Below are positions 16,485 through 26,302 of a stretch of DNA of 64,000 bases, in pieces. The stretch lies in assembly GCF_005405345.1 (NCBI RefSeq), contig NZ_BJDW01000006.1, positions 91,260 through 155,259 on the forward strand, written 5' to 3'. Every line of letters begins with the position of its first letter. The stretch's first letter is position 1. Origin of the DNA: Enterococcus viikkiensis. GTDB taxonomy: Bacteria; Bacillota; Bacilli; Lactobacillales; Enterococcaceae. Below the pieces are notes generated by a model, which did no database searches, was not told where the DNA came from, and was given only the letters and a program-made list of their open reading frames with translations. The position numbers were made by a program, and so were the translations under genes.

Positions 16485-17855
16485 CTACTCGCTTTGTTGC
16501 CACTCAGGTAAAAATGTTTTTTGTAAAAAGCTGGTATCGTAATCGCCAAACAAGACGCTTGGATGACTGATTAGATCCATTTGAAATTCCACATTTGTAA
16601 TCACGCCATCTGAAACGAATTCCCCTAATGCCCGCTGCATCTTCATCAACGCATCAAACCGGTCTTCGCCATGAACGATGATCTTTGCAATCATTGAATC
16701 ATAATATGGTGGAATTGTCACTCCACTGTACATCGCGCTATCCACCCGTAAACCTAAACCACCACTTGGCAATAGCAACGTTTTGATTTTACCAGGAGAC
16801 GGTGCAAAATTGAAGGCCGGATTCTCTGCGTTGATGCGGCACTCGATAGAATGGCCTTGAAATTTCACATCAGACTGTTTCAAACCTAATGGTTCGCCAG
16901 CTGCGATTTTGATTTGTTTTTTGACAATATCAATTCCAGTCACCATTTCCGTAATCGGATGTTCGACTTGAATTCGCGTATTCATTTCCATAAAATAAAA
17001 ATTTCCATTTTCATCTCGTAGAAATTCAATCGTTCCGGCACTTTCATAATTTACGGCTTTTCCCGCTTTGACAGCGATATCCCCCAACATTTTACGGGTT
17101 TCTTCGCCAATGACTACCGAGGGCGCTTCTTCCAAGACTTTTTGATTGTTCCGTTGCAATGAACAATCCCGTTCTCCTAAATGGATCACGTCGCCTTGTT
17201 GATCACCTAAAATTTGAACCTCGATATGACGTGCTGGATAAATAATTTTTTCCATGTACATTGAGTCATCACCAAAAGCCGCTTTTGCTTCGGATTTTGC
17301 AGACAAGAAATTTTTTTCAAGTTCGCTTTTAGTCGGAACTTTACGAATCCCTTTTCCGCCACCGCCAGCTGCTGCTTTTAGCATCACCGGATAACCAATT
17401 TTTTCGGCTAGTATTTCGGCTTCAGCTAGTGTGGCAATTGCGCCATCGCTACCAGGAATTACTGGAACACTGGCTTTTTGCATTAATTGACGAGCATGAA
17501 TTTTATTTCCCATCGCATCGATGGTTTTTTCACTAGGCCCGATAAATTTAATATTACATTCGGCGCACATCGTCGCAAATAAACTATTTTCGGACAAAAA
17601 CCCAAAACCTGGATGGATCGCTTCAGCATTGGTCACAATTGCTGCGCTTAAAATCTCTTGCATATTCAAATAAGATTCACTCGAACGGGCAGGCCCAATG
17701 CAAATCGCTTCATCGGCCATTTCCGTATGTAACGCTTCTTTATCCGCTTCAGAATAAACCGCTACTGTCTGAATTCCCAATTCACGACAAGCACGGATAA
17801 TTCGTACAGCGATCTCGCCACGGTTGGCGATCAAAATTTTTGAAAACATCGGCAT
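16485..17855 (-). CDS. accC: Acetyl-CoA carboxylase biotin carboxylase subunit
   Basis: A 456-residue biotin carboxylase of normal length. The N-terminal Rossmann-like part begins KILIANRGEIAVRIIRA. The ATP-grasp domain has AAAGGGGKGIRKV and FLRDENGNFYFMEMNTRIQVEHP. It carboxylates the biotin on AccB with ATP and bicarbonate. Two ATGs are possible, at 17853-17855 (MPMFSKIL) and at 17847-17849 (MFSKIL); the second matches most homologues. The first lies immediately after the fabZ stop. Confidence 0.95.
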   Translation of the reverse strand: MPMFSKILIANRGEIAVRIIRACRELGIQTVAVYSEADKEALHTEMADEAICIGPARSSESYLNMQEILSAAIVTNAEAIHPGFGFLSENSLFATMCAECNIKFIGPSEKTIDAMGNKIHARQLMQKASVPVIPGSDGAIATLAEAEILAEKIGYPVMLKAAAGGGGKGIRKVPTKSELEKNFLSAKSEAKAAFGDDSMYMEKIIYPARHIEVQILGDQQGDVIHLGERDCSLQRNNQKVLEEAPSVVIGEETRKMLGDIAVKAGKAVNYESAGTIEFLRDENGNFYFMEMNTRIQVEHPITEMVTGIDIVKKQIKIAAGEPLGLKQSDVKFQGHSIECRINAENPAFNFAPSPGKIKTLLLPSGGLGLRVDSAMYSGVTIPPYYDSMIAKIIVHGEDRFDALMKMQRALGEFVSDGVITNVEFQMDLISHPSVLFGDYDTSFLQKTFLPEWQQSE

Positions 17856-18278
17856 CTATCCAATCATAAAAGTTAGTTCTGCTTCGGCTACTTTTTTACC
17901 ATCGACATAGGCGATGCCTTTGCCGCAACCTGCTGAAGAACGGACTTTTGTTAATTCAACTTCTAAGACTAAAGTATCGCCAGGTACTACTTTTTTACGG
18001 AACTTCGCTTTATCGATCCCGCCAAAATAAGCGGTTTTCCCTTTAAAATCTTCCATTGATAACAAAGCAACCGCACCGGCTTGAGCCATCGCTTCGACGA
18101 TTAACACACCCGGCATCACAGGTTCGTGAGGAAAATGGCCTTGGAAAAATGGTTCATTGACGGAAACATTTTTCTTTGCTTTGATGCTTTTTCCTGCTTC
18201 TAATTCTTCAACACGATCAATCAATAACATCGGATAGCGATGTGGGATGATTTCTTTAATTTCTTCAATCGTTAACAT
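17856..18278 (-). CDS. fabZ: 3-hydroxyacyl-ACP dehydratase FabZ
   Basis: A 140-residue hot-dog-fold dehydratase. The catalytic His is in [23 protein letters not shown] and the catalytic Glu in the same segment (VEAMAQ). The N-terminal [11 protein letters not shown] is typical. It removes water from 3-hydroxyacyl-ACP in each FASII cycle. Some enterococci carry a second, isomerising dehydratase (FabN) elsewhere; this copy sits in the main operon with acc genes. Confidence 0.95.
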   Translation of the reverse strand: MLTIEEIKEIIPHRYPMLLIDRVEELEAGKSIKAKKNVSVNEPFFQGHFPHEPVMPGVLIVEAMAQAGAVALLSMEDFKGKTAYFGGIDKAKFRKKVVPGDTLVLEVELTKVRSSAGCGKGIAYVDGKKVAEAELTFMIG

Positions 18279-18300
18279 ATCTTATTTGCTCCAATCTGAA

Positions 18301-18759
18301 TTAATTAATACGGAACAAAGGCTGTCCGTATTCAACTACATCTTCGTTTTCAACCAAGATTTCGGTAATCGTTCCATCGAATTCACTGGTGATTTCATTC
18401 AATAATTTCATTGCTTCAATGATACAAACGGTCTCACCTTGTTTTACCGTCTCACCAACCGATTTAAAGGCTGGTTGCTCTGGTGAAGGTTGCAAATACA
18501 CGATCCCAACGATTGGTGACGTAATCACTTGCCCCTCCTCAGTGCTTTTTACAGTCGGCGGCGCGCTGTCCGTTTCTGTTGCTGGAACTGGTGCTGCTAC
18601 GGTCTCAGTAACCGACTCCGGTTGTACAGGTGTCGCTGTTTGTCGACTCGTTTGATTTTTATTCATATACAATTCAAAGCTGCCTTCGCGCAAATCAAAC
18701 TCGGTTAAGTTTGAATCATTAAACTGCTTCAACAGTTCTTTGACTTCATTGATTTCCAT
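18301..18759 (-). CDS. accB: Biotin carboxyl carrier protein of acetyl-CoA carboxylase
   Basis: A 152-residue BCCP. The C-terminal biotinyl domain has the EAMKLLNEI motif, whose lysine is biotinylated. The middle (about residues 35-75) is a Pro/Thr/Val/Ala/Glu-rich flexible linker. The N-terminus (MEINEVKELLKQFNDSNLTEFDL) is the usual helix. It lies between fabF and fabZ, as in streptococci and E. faecalis. Confidence 0.95.
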   Translation of the reverse strand: MEINEVKELLKQFNDSNLTEFDLREGSFELYMNKNQTSRQTATPVQPESVTETVAAPVPATETDSAPPTVKSTEEGQVITSPIVGIVYLQPSPEQPAFKSVGETVKQGETVCIIEAMKLLNEITSEFDGTITEILVENEDVVEYGQPLFRIN

Positions 18760-18761
18760 AC

Positions 18762-19988
18762 TTATGCCTCCCAGCGTTTCAAGCAGATCACAGCGTTGTG
18801 TCCGCCAAAGCCTAGAGAATTGCTTACTGCGTAATTAACTGCCGTTTCTTTAGCTTCATTGACCACAACATTGGCTTTGACTTCTGGATCGACTTCTTGA
18901 ATATTTGCAGTTGGCGGAATAAATTGATGTTGCAGTGCCATCAGTGATGCTACGGCTTCCACACCGCCGGCTCCGCCTAATAAATGGCCGGTCAATGATT
19001 TCGTACTGCTGACATATGCATTTTCTGTTAAAGCTGCTTCAATTGCTTTACTTTCTGCTTTGTCATTGGCTTGGGTACTCGTACCATGGGCATTTACATA
19101 ATTGACTTCTGCTGGTTCGATCCCCGCTTCTTTGACTGCTTCTTTAATTGCTCGTGCTGCGCCTTCACCATCTGGTGATGGGGCCGTCATATGGTAGGCA
19201 TCACAAGTAGCGCCATAACCAACAATTTCGCCTAAAATAGTTGCCCCGCGTTTTTGGGCATGCTCTAATGATTCAAGCACTAAAACGCCAGCACCTTCAC
19301 CCATCACAAAGCCATCACGCTCTTTATCAAAAGGAATCGATGCACGTGTTGGATCTTCTGAGGTGCTTAAAGCCGTTAAAGCCGCAAAGCCAGAAATCCC
19401 GATTTTATTAATACAAGACTCCGCTCCGCCGGCAATAATCACATCAGAATAACCGTGTTTAATATTACGGAAGGCTTCTCCAATAGAATGCGTTCCACTA
19501 GCACAAGCCGTTACGGTACTAGTACAAATTCCCTTTGCTCCAATTCGTAGCGCGACATTTCCAGCCGCCATATTCACGATAGCAAGTGGTACGAACATTG
19601 GTGAAACACGACCTGGTCCTTTAGCATCCATTTTGATGACTTGGTCTTGAATCGTTCCTAAACCTCCAACACCAGAACCGATCATCACGCCGAAACGTTC
19701 CATATTTTCTTCTTCCGTGTTAATGCCGCTCATTTCTAACGCTTCAAGCGCTGAATAGATGGCATACAGTGAGTATGTTTCCATCCGTTTCGTATCTTTT
19801 TTAACAAAATATTTTTCTAAAGGAAATTCTTTGACTTCACCAGCTAAAGTAATACCTGTTTCACTGGCATCAAAGCGTGTGATTGGTCCAAAACCATGAT
19901 TTCCTGCTTTTAAATTCTTTAAAAATGTTTCTTCATCATTACCAATTGGTGAGGCAACACCAAAGCCTGTAATTACGACACGATTCAT
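18762..19988 (-). CDS. fabF: Beta-ketoacyl-ACP synthase II FabF
   Basis: A 408-residue KAS II elongation enzyme. The catalytic Cys is in TVTACASGTHSIGEA. The two His residues lie in VNAHGTSTQANDKAE and KSLTGHLLGGAGG. It condenses malonyl-ACP with acyl-ACP. The start ATG has an AAGGACGG-type ribosome site and lies 17 bases after the fabG stop. Length and motifs are normal. Confidence 0.95.
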   Translation of the reverse strand: MNRVVITGFGVASPIGNDEETFLKNLKAGNHGFGPITRFDASETGITLAGEVKEFPLEKYFVKKDTKRMETYSLYAIYSALEALEMSGINTEEENMERFGVMIGSGVGGLGTIQDQVIKMDAKGPGRVSPMFVPLAIVNMAAGNVALRIGAKGICTSTVTACASGTHSIGEAFRNIKHGYSDVIIAGGAESCINKIGISGFAALTALSTSEDPTRASIPFDKERDGFVMGEGAGVLVLESLEHAQKRGATILGEIVGYGATCDAYHMTAPSPDGEGAARAIKEAVKEAGIEPAEVNYVNAHGTSTQANDKAESKAIEAALTENAYVSSTKSLTGHLLGGAGGVEAVASLMALQHQFIPPTANIQEVDPEVKANVVVNEAKETAVNYAVSNSLGFGGHNAVICLKRWEA

Positions 19989-20005
19989 TTTCTTCCGTCC
20001 TTTCT

Positions 20006-20737
20006 TTACATGACCATTCCGCCATCAACGTTCAAGACTTGACCGGTGATGTAGCTGTTTTGGGCTAAGAACAACGCAGCGTTTGCCACGTCTTCCACAC
20101 TGCCGAAGCATTTCAGCGGAATTTGACCTTCCATTTGTTCTTTAACTTTATCATTCAATTCATCTGTCATATCTGTTTTGATAAATCCAGGAGCGATCGC
20201 GTTGCATGTGATCCCACGAGGGGCGACTTCTCTAGCGACAGCTTTAGTAAAACCAATCACACCGGCTTTACTGGCGGCATAGTTGCTTTGACCAACATTA
20301 CCAATCAAACCGACAACACTGGAAAGATTAATAATCACACCAGCACGTTTTTTCATCATTTGTTTCAAAACTTGTTGGGTCATATTGAATGTCCCTTTCA
20401 AGTTGATGTCTAATACCGCATCAAAGTCTTCCGGTTTCATCCGTAAAAGCAATTGATCTTTTGTGATTCCTGCATTGTTAATCAAGACATCGATCGTCCC
20501 TAGATTGGTTTCACAGTCTTTGATCATTTTCCCTGCGTCTTCAAAAGAGCTGATGTCGCCGCAAATAGACGTACATTTCACTCCTAAGGCTTCAATCTCA
20601 GCGATTTTTTCTGCCGGAATCTCTTTCCGACCATTCAAAACAATATTCGCTCCGGTTTTGGCGAAAGCTTTTGCAATGCCCCAGCCGATTCCACGACTGC
20701 TGCCGGTAATAAAGACAGTTTTATTGGTTAATTCCAT
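20006..20737 (-). CDS. fabG: 3-oxoacyl-ACP reductase FabG
   Basis: A 243-residue short-chain dehydrogenase. The NADPH-binding glycine motif is TGSSRGIG. The catalytic residues are Ser in INLSSVVGLIGNVG and Tyr/Lys in NYAASKAG. The C-terminus FLAQNSYITGQVLNVDGGMVM is typical of FabG. It reduces 3-ketoacyl-ACP in FASII. Confidence 0.95.
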   Translation of the reverse strand: MELTNKTVFITGSSRGIGWGIAKAFAKTGANIVLNGRKEIPAEKIAEIEALGVKCTSICGDISSFEDAGKMIKDCETNLGTIDVLINNAGITKDQLLLRMKPEDFDAVLDINLKGTFNMTQQVLKQMMKKRAGVIINLSSVVGLIGNVGQSNYAASKAGVIGFTKAVAREVAPRGITCNAIAPGFIKTDMTDELNDKVKEQMEGQIPLKCFGSVEDVANAALFLAQNSYITGQVLNVDGGMVM

Positions 20738-20782
20738 TCGGACCTCCTAATTCATTCAGTGTTCTTCTCATCATTCGATCAA

Positions 20783-21709
20783 TCATTCAGTTAAAAAGTC
20801 GATCGTCTCAGCCAAAGTTTTGGCATCTTCTACTCGACTAGTAGCTAAGCTACGGTCAATTTTTTTGATAAAGCCAGTTAATGTTTTCCCTGGACCGATC
20901 TCAATTAATCGCGTCACACCAAGTTCTTTAAAGGTTTGAACACTATCACTAAAGCGTACTGGCGACATGACTTGCTTCGTCAGCAATGAAACAATTTCTG
21001 CTTGAGGCATCACTTTTGCAGTAGTATTTGAAATGACTGGAATTTCCATTTCTTTAAACAAAATCGTCTGCAAAACTTCGTTTAATCGTTTGCTGGCTGG
21101 CTCTAACAATGCCGTGTGGAATGGACCGCTGACATTTAGCTGGATCATCCGTTTTGTTCCTGCCGCTTGCAATAATTCTTCCGCCTTCTCGACTGCGGCT
21201 ACTTCGCCGCCAATCACGATCTGTTGCGGAGTATTATAGTTTGCTGGTGAAACAATTCCTAAAGCCGAAGCTTCACGACAACACGCTTCAATCACCTCAG
21301 CGTCTGTATTCATGACCGCTACCATTTTCCCGCTACCAGTTGGGGCTGCTTCACTCATAAATTGTCCCCGCTGATGAACTAGCTGAACAGCATCGCTAAA
21401 GGCTAATGCACCTGAGGCAACTAAAGCCGTGTATTCCCCTAAACTTAGGCCAGCAACGGCATCCGCATGGAAACCTTTTTCCTTCAAGACCCGTAAAAAG
21501 GCGGTGCTGACTGTCAAGATTGCTGGCTGCGTGTACTTAGTTTCATTTAGCCGATTGTTTTCTTCAAAACACAAATCTTCCATTGAAAAGCCTAAAAGGT
21601 CACTGGCCTCTTCAAAAGTTTCCTTTACACGTTTTTCTTGTTGATATAACTCTTTACCCATGCCGACATATTGCGCGCCTTGCCCGCTGAACAAGAATGC
21701 TGTTTTCAT
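20783..21709 (-). CDS. fabD: Malonyl-CoA:ACP acyltransferase FabD
   Basis: A 308-residue malonyl transferase. N-terminal FLFSGQGAQYVGMGKEL and the nucleophile motif AGLSLGEYTAL (GLSLG) are diagnostic, and the active-site His is in SGPFHTALL. It loads malonyl groups onto ACP. In E. faecalis and streptococci fabK normally lies between acpP and fabD. Here fabD follows acpP after only about 64 bases containing a hairpin. Confidence 0.95.
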   Translation of the reverse strand: MKTAFLFSGQGAQYVGMGKELYQQEKRVKETFEEASDLLGFSMEDLCFEENNRLNETKYTQPAILTVSTAFLRVLKEKGFHADAVAGLSLGEYTALVASGALAFSDAVQLVHQRGQFMSEAAPTGSGKMVAVMNTDAEVIEACCREASALGIVSPANYNTPQQIVIGGEVAAVEKAEELLQAAGTKRMIQLNVSGPFHTALLEPASKRLNEVLQTILFKEMEIPVISNTTAKVMPQAEIVSLLTKQVMSPVRFSDSVQTFKELGVTRLIEIGPGKTLTGFIKKIDRSLATSRVEDAKTLAETIDFLTE

Positions 21710-21727
21710 GATCGTCTCCTAATAGCA

Positions 21728-21759
21728 GGAAAGGCCAGGCCTTACGCCTAGCCTTTTCC
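21728..21759 (-). terminator. Hairpin between acpP and fabD
   Basis: A stem-loop (GGAAAGGC/GCCTTTTCC outer arms and AGGC/GCCT inner arms, loop of 5) fills the acpP-fabD gap. There is no long T-run, so it is more likely a partial terminator, or an mRNA-stability or processing element that keeps acpP mRNA more abundant, than a full stop. Confidence 0.5.
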
Positions 21760-21773
21760 CAAAATTTTATTAA

Positions 21774-22001
21774 TTAAGCGTTTTGTTGTTTTTCAACGTA
21801 TTCAACTAAATCTTTAACTGTTTTGATGCCGTCTTCTGTTTCGATCTTCACGTCAAATTCGTCTTCGATTTCGTTGATGATTTGGAATAAATCTAAGCTA
21901 TCTGCTTCTAAGTCTTCTTGGATGTTCGTTTCCAATTTTACTTCGTCTTTCTCTACTCCTAGTTCTTCCACGATGATGTCTTGAATTTTTTCGAATGTCA
22001 T
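21774..22001 (-). CDS. acpP: Acyl carrier protein
   Basis: A 75-residue acidic ACP. The phosphopantetheine attachment motif is EADSLDLF, with Ser35. It carries all acyl intermediates of FASII. It lies between fabH and fabD and is followed by the hairpin at 21728-21759. Confidence 0.95.
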   Translation of the reverse strand: MTFEKIQDIIVEELGVEKDEVKLETNIQEDLEADSLDLFQIINEIEDEFDVKIETEDGIKTVKDLVEYVEKQQNA

Positions 22002-22053
22002 AAGTTGTTTCCTCCGATAATTTTTAAGTTTTAGTTTTATATTTTTAACAAAC

Positions 22054-23013
22054 TTACAGCTGGATCAATAGGTTGCCCCATGCCAATCCGCCGCCGTAGC
22101 CTGTCAATACCACTTTTTGATTGCTGTTTAAACTTAGAGTCCCTGCTTCAACGAGCTCATCCAATAGAATCGGAATGCTCGCCGCTGAAGTGTTCCCGTA
22201 GTTCATTAAATTCATCGGGAATTTTTCAATCGGTTCTTTCGTTTTGCGAGCGATTTTCTCAATGATTCGTTTATTGGCTTGATGCAGTAGATAGTAATCT
22301 ACAGAATCTTCGCCGATAAATTCTTTCAAGCTTTTAGTCACATCATTTAAGGCAAAATTCCAAATTCCGCGGCCATCCATGACTAAAGCTGTACTAATTT
22401 CAGGACTTTCATGAAAAACATTATTGTTCAGACGAAAACCAGCAGTCAACGCATTCGCTCGTTCCCCATCCGCTCGCAACATTTGCTTTATAATAGAAGC
22501 TTCTTTACTGGCTTCCAATAAAACACCTGCGGCTCCGTCACCGAAAAGAACGGCTGAAGACCGATCCTGCCAGTCTAAAAGCTTCGATGTTTTCTCGCCA
22601 CCAATCACGATTCCTCGCTGCATCCCACCACGCATGAAATTCTCCGCAGTCGCTAACGCATAAACAAAGCCCGCACAAGCTGCAGATACATCAAAGGCCA
22701 TCGCATTTTTCGCACCCAATTGACCTTGCACCTGGCAAGCAACAGAAGGTGAGGTATAATCCGGTGACATTGTAGCCACGATAATAAAGTCTAAGCTCAA
22801 CGGATCAATTTCCGTTTTGGCAATCAGTTTTTCCGCCACTTTGAAACACAAGTCCGAAGTATTTTCAGCCTCTGCTATATGTCGCTGTCTGATCCCCGTG
22901 CGTGATTGAATCCATTCGTCTGAGGTATCCATCCATTTAGCTAAGTCGTCATTCGTGACCATTTTTTCAGGTAGATAACGGGCTGTCGCGCGAATTTTTC
23001 CGAAGCTCATCAT
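22054..23013 (-). CDS. fabH: Beta-ketoacyl-ACP synthase III FabH
   Basis: A 319-residue KAS III that starts fatty-acid synthesis by condensing acetyl-CoA (or a short branched primer) with malonyl-ACP. The catalytic Cys is in [13 protein letters not shown], the His in LLHQANKRI and the Asn in [10 protein letters not shown]. The ATG overlaps the fabT stop codon (ATGA), so translation is coupled to the repressor gene; a second ATG follows immediately. Confidence 0.95.
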   Translation of the reverse strand: MMSFGKIRATARYLPEKMVTNDDLAKWMDTSDEWIQSRTGIRQRHIAEAENTSDLCFKVAEKLIAKTEIDPLSLDFIIVATMSPDYTSPSVACQVQGQLGAKNAMAFDVSAACAGFVYALATAENFMRGGMQRGIVIGGEKTSKLLDWQDRSSAVLFGDGAAGVLLEASKEASIIKQMLRADGERANALTAGFRLNNNVFHESPEISTALVMDGRGIWNFALNDVTKSLKEFIGEDSVDYYLLHQANKRIIEKIARKTKEPIEKFPMNLMNYGNTSAASIPILLDELVEAGTLSLNSNQKVVLTGYGGGLAWGNLLIQL

Positions 23014-23450
23014 TTTATCTCCTCTAAATAACTAAATAGATTAACTAAAGCTTTTAAGAATACTTCCTGCTCATCCGTGTCCAGATCCTTGATGGCACGT
23101 TTCACCATCTCATGATGAAAATGCTGATGAACCCGAAATACGAGTCTGCCCTTTTTAGTTAAGCCCAACTTCACTACCCGGCGATCATCTTCACTACGGA
23201 TTCGTTCGACGTATCCTTTTTTTACTAAACGATTGATCGAGGTTGTAAGTGTACCAACTGTCACCAGTAATTCTCTAGCGACTTCGGTTGTCGTTTTCTT
23301 CTTATACATCCCGATAGCGTCGATGGTGTGCATCTCAGTAATCGTCAAATCGCTAAATTGCGATTTCTTTAGTTCGTTTTCTTCAATCGACAAAACGTCG
23401 TTGAAAATTGAAACTAAATAGGTATTCAGTTCTTCCCAGTTTCTTTCCAT
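23010..23450 (-). CDS. fabT: MarR-family fatty-acid synthesis repressor FabT
   Basis: A 146-residue MarR-type regulator with the winged-helix segment TEVARELLVTVGTLTTSINRLVKKGYVERIRSEDDRRV. First gene of the fab operon, it represses the operon with long-chain acyl-ACP as corepressor in streptococci and enterococci. Two FabT-type palindromes lie just upstream (23467-23495), so autoregulation is expected. The gene overlaps fabH. Confidence 0.94.
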   Translation of the reverse strand: MERNWEELNTYLVSIFNDVLSIEENELKKSQFSDLTITEMHTIDAIGMYKKKTTTEVARELLVTVGTLTTSINRLVKKGYVERIRSEDDRRVVKLGLTKKGRLVFRVHQHFHHEMVKRAIKDLDTDEQEVFLKALVNLFSYLEEIK

Positions 23451-23466
23451 GTCATCACCTAATTAG

Positions 23467-23495
23467 TTTGATTATCAAATCATTTGATGTTCAAA
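23467..23495 (-). promoter_or_regulatory. Two tandem FabT operators
   Basis: TTTGATTATCAAA (23467-23479) is a perfect palindrome matching the FabT box. TTTGATGTTCAAA (23483-23495) is a second one with one asymmetry. They are separated by 3 bases and lie about 17-45 bases before the fabT ATG, where they would cover the promoter. Confidence 0.85.
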
Positions 23496-23657
23496 CTATA
23501 TCTTATTTTTTTTCTGAATGCAACAAGATTTTTTTAATTAATTAAAAATTAATGATTTAAACAAACGATCAATTAATAGTCGTCTATTCTAATACTTTGG
23601 CAATCAAAGTATATTGTTGGATAGTTTGGCTTTATTGAGTGATTATTCCCACCTTTA

Positions 23658-23706
23658 AAAAAAAAGAAAAGTCAGCTGTCGGAACACAGCTGACTTTTCT
23701 TTTTTT
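23658..23706 (-). terminator. Terminator of cfa
   Basis: A long perfect stem, centred on AAAAGTCAGCTGT and its complement with a 4-base loop. It has A/T runs on both sides and lies directly after the cfa stop, separating cfa from the fab operon. Confidence 0.9.
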
Positions 23707-23710
23707 AAAA

Positions 23711-24874
23711 TTAGACATTCCGATGCATCGGAATACTATTATTATTTGGACGAACCAGTAAATACTGAATAACATCAATATTGCTGGCTTGGAATGAAGC
23801 GGCGCAGGCTTGTAAATACAAATCCCACATTCGATAAAAGGCTTCATCTTTTTGTTCCATCACTTGTGCAGCGACTTGGTGGAAATTTTGTGTCCAATGT
23901 TCCAACGTCAATTGATAATCACGGCGCAAACTTTCTAGATCGATCAATTGCAAATTATTTTCAGTAATATGTCCAACGAGTTCTGTCACGCCAGGAATAT
24001 AGCCACCAGGGAAAATGTATTGGTTGATCCATGCATTTGTTGCGCCACCTTGTTGGCGGCTAATTCCGTGAATCAGTGCGGTTCCATTTGGTGCTAAATG
24101 ATTTTCCACCACTTTAAAATATTCTTGCAGATTTTCCCCACCGACATGCTCGAACATCCCAACACTAGTGATATGGTCAAATTCTCCATTCACATCACGA
24201 TAGTCCCTCAATTCAACTGAGACGCTATCTTCTAACTGCTCTTCTTTGATAATTTTTTGGATATGCTGGTACTGTTCTTCACTTAAAGTAATCCCTTTAG
24301 CTTTTACTTTGTATTCCTTCGCAGCAGTAAAAATCAATGTTCCCCAGCCGCACCCAATGTCTAATAATGTTTCGCCAGGCTGGATGAATAATTTATCCAA
24401 AATGTGATGTACTTTATTGATCTGTGCTTGCTCTAAGCTATCCTCTGGTGTTTCAAAATAAGCACAAGAATAGGTTAGCGTTTTATCCAACCATAGCTCA
24501 TAAAAATCATTACCTAAATCATAGTGGCTATGAATATCGTGAGCGGACTGTTTTTTTGTATGCTTTTCTTTTGGCAACCATTTTTTAAAATTCGCATTAT
24601 GGAAAAAGCCGTTTGACTGATTGTAAACATCGTAAATCAACGCTTGCAGATTTCCTTCAATTTCGATCTTCTTCTCCATATATGCTTCACCTAATGCTAA
24701 GGATGCATTATTGATTAATTCCTTTACTGGAATCTTCTCATTAAAAATAATTTTAAAAACGATTTCTCCTTCAGAATTCCCGTATTCTTTTACCGAACCA
24801 TCCCAAAAAGTAACTTCTGTTTTCTGAGAAAAAGACGGCTTAAATAGTTGATTATAAACTTCTTTATCTAACAT
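23711..24874 (-). CDS. cfa: Cyclopropane-fatty-acyl-phospholipid synthase
   Basis: A 387-residue CFA synthase that methylenates unsaturated acyl chains of membrane phospholipids using SAM. The methyltransferase core has [14 protein letters not shown], and [23 protein letters not shown] is the family signature. The N-terminal lipid-binding region is present. The start is the ATG of MLDKEV, 7 bases after GGGAGG; an upstream in-frame ATG lies inside that ribosome site. It is a monocistronic neighbour of the fab operon, consistent with a lipid-metabolism cluster. Confidence 0.94.
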   Translation of the reverse strand: MLDKEVYNQLFKPSFSQKTEVTFWDGSVKEYGNSEGEIVFKIIFNEKIPVKELINNASLALGEAYMEKKIEIEGNLQALIYDVYNQSNGFFHNANFKKWLPKEKHTKKQSAHDIHSHYDLGNDFYELWLDKTLTYSCAYFETPEDSLEQAQINKVHHILDKLFIQPGETLLDIGCGWGTLIFTAAKEYKVKAKGITLSEEQYQHIQKIIKEEQLEDSVSVELRDYRDVNGEFDHITSVGMFEHVGGENLQEYFKVVENHLAPNGTALIHGISRQQGGATNAWINQYIFPGGYIPGVTELVGHITENNLQLIDLESLRRDYQLTLEHWTQNFHQVAAQVMEQKDEAFYRMWDLYLQACAASFQASNIDVIQYLLVRPNNNSIPMHRNV

Positions 24875-25017
24875 AACATTGCCTCCCATAGGATATTTTC
24901 TGACTAAAGAAGGATATTTTCAAAAGATATGGCCTTGGTTTCGACAAAAAAAGGAATTCCTCATGGATTTATAATTAAAAACAAGATTAAAACGTTTACA
25001 AAAAAGCAAACAACAAA

Positions 25018-25037
25018 AAAACGGGTTTCCCCGTTTT
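25018..25037 (-). terminator. Terminator of the ykuJ-like gene
   Basis: On the minus strand AAAACGGG-GAAA-CCCGTTTT followed by TTTG overlaps the stop codon of the 76-aa gene. Confidence 0.85.
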
Positions 25038-25266
25038 ATTGAATCAAGTCATAAATTTCCATAGCAACGATATCAATGTTATCGAATTGATAAGATTGTT
25101 TACTGTCGCTTTCGGTTAATTCGAATGTTTCTGTCGTATTATCATAAGTTACAGTACATTTCTCTACGCCTTCTTTTTCAAAACGACGTAATTGTACTTC
25201 ATTATCAGTTGATTCAGTCATAGCTTCTAAGCGTTTAATAATGGCAACTAATTGTGAATGTTTCAT
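25036..25266 (-). CDS. YkuJ family (DUF1797) protein
   Basis: A 76-residue protein of the YkuJ/DUF1797 family. It starts MKHSQLVAIIKRLEAM and ends QFDNIDIVAMEIYDLIQ, where the FDNID-x-V-x-x-EI motif is the family signature. It is soluble and without cysteines, and its function is unknown. It has its own terminator. Confidence 0.88.
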   Translation of the reverse strand: MKHSQLVAIIKRLEAMTESTDNEVQLRRFEKEGVEKCTVTYDNTTETFELTESDSKQSYQFDNIDIVAMEIYDLIQ

Positions 25267-25376
25267 CTAGATGCCCCCCTTCTTCTCAATTCTGTCTTAT
25301 TGTATCAAATCCAATCGTATCTTGCATTGATTTTCATCAATTAATTTATGAATTTTTCACTAAATCTAACTTAAGA

Positions 25377-26237
25377 TTACGACCACCATAGTTTGATCAA
25401 GGCTTGAGTCCCATCATTTTCAAATCCTTCATCTGCTAAACGTTCATAAAGCTCCGTCGCTAGTTTTGTTGCAGGCAGATCTAACTGCATTTTTTCCGCT
25501 TCATCCAAAGCAATTTTTAAGTCTTTGATAAAATGTTTAACGAAGAAACCCGCGCTGTAATCTTCTTTTAAGATTCGCGGTGCATAATTCGTCATTGACC
25601 AGTTCTGGGCTGCACCGCCGCCTAATGTAGCTAGAACTTTCTCCATATCCAAATTCGCAGCTTTCGCGTAGACCAGCATTTCAGTCATTCCAGTCATAGT
25701 TCCAGCGATCATAATTTGATTGGCCATTTTCGTATGTTGTCCCGCTCCAGCTGCCCCTTGCAACGAATAACTTTTACCCATAACCTTAAATAGCGGTACA
25801 ACCTGATCGTAGGTCGCTTGATCGCCACCAACCATGATTGTCAAAGTGGCATTTTGCGCACCGAGATCACCACCCGATACCGGTGCATCTAATGCTACCG
25901 CTCCACGTTCTTTGGCTGTCTCATAAATCTTCCCAGCTAAAGTCGGTGTCGAGGTGGTTAAATCAACAAAAATTTTATTGTTGCTATCAACTGAAAAAAT
26001 GCCTTTTTCGCCATAATAAATTTCTTCTACATCGCTCGGATAGCCCACCATTGAAAAAACAATCTCACTAACTGCAGTAACTTCTCCAGGAGTATCCTGC
26101 CAAACCGCACCTTGTTTCACTAATTCATCCGTTTTGCTTTTCGTCCGATTATAAACGGCCACTTCATGTCCTGCTGCTAAAAAATGTTTCACGATGGATT
26201 TTCCCATCACGCCTGTTCCGATAAATCCTATATTCAT
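25377..26237 (-). CDS. Beta-hydroxyacid dehydrogenase (3-hydroxyisobutyrate/GlxR type)
   Basis: A 286-residue NAD(P)-dependent oxidoreductase. The N-terminal Rossmann motif is NIGFIGTGVMGKSIV, the substrate motif is DAPVSGGDLGAQNATLTIMVGG, and the catalytic Lys is in GQHTKMANQIM. The start is set at ATG 26235-26237 because a GGAGG lies 8 bases upstream; the longer frame would add an 11-residue unconserved leader. The exact hydroxyacid is not determinable. It is flanked by lipid genes but has no obvious functional link to them. Confidence 0.9.
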   Translation of the reverse strand: MNIGFIGTGVMGKSIVKHFLAAGHEVAVYNRTKSKTDELVKQGAVWQDTPGEVTAVSEIVFSMVGYPSDVEEIYYGEKGIFSVDSNNKIFVDLTTSTPTLAGKIYETAKERGAVALDAPVSGGDLGAQNATLTIMVGGDQATYDQVVPLFKVMGKSYSLQGAAGAGQHTKMANQIMIAGTMTGMTEMLVYAKAANLDMEKVLATLGGGAAQNWSMTNYAPRILKEDYSAGFFVKHFIKDLKIALDEAEKMQLDLPATKLATELYERLADEGFENDGTQALIKLWWS

Positions 26238-26302
26238 TTCTCTAACCTCCACATAAAAGAATAAATCCATCTCTAGTATACATCAAGAGATGGATTTCGC
26301 CT

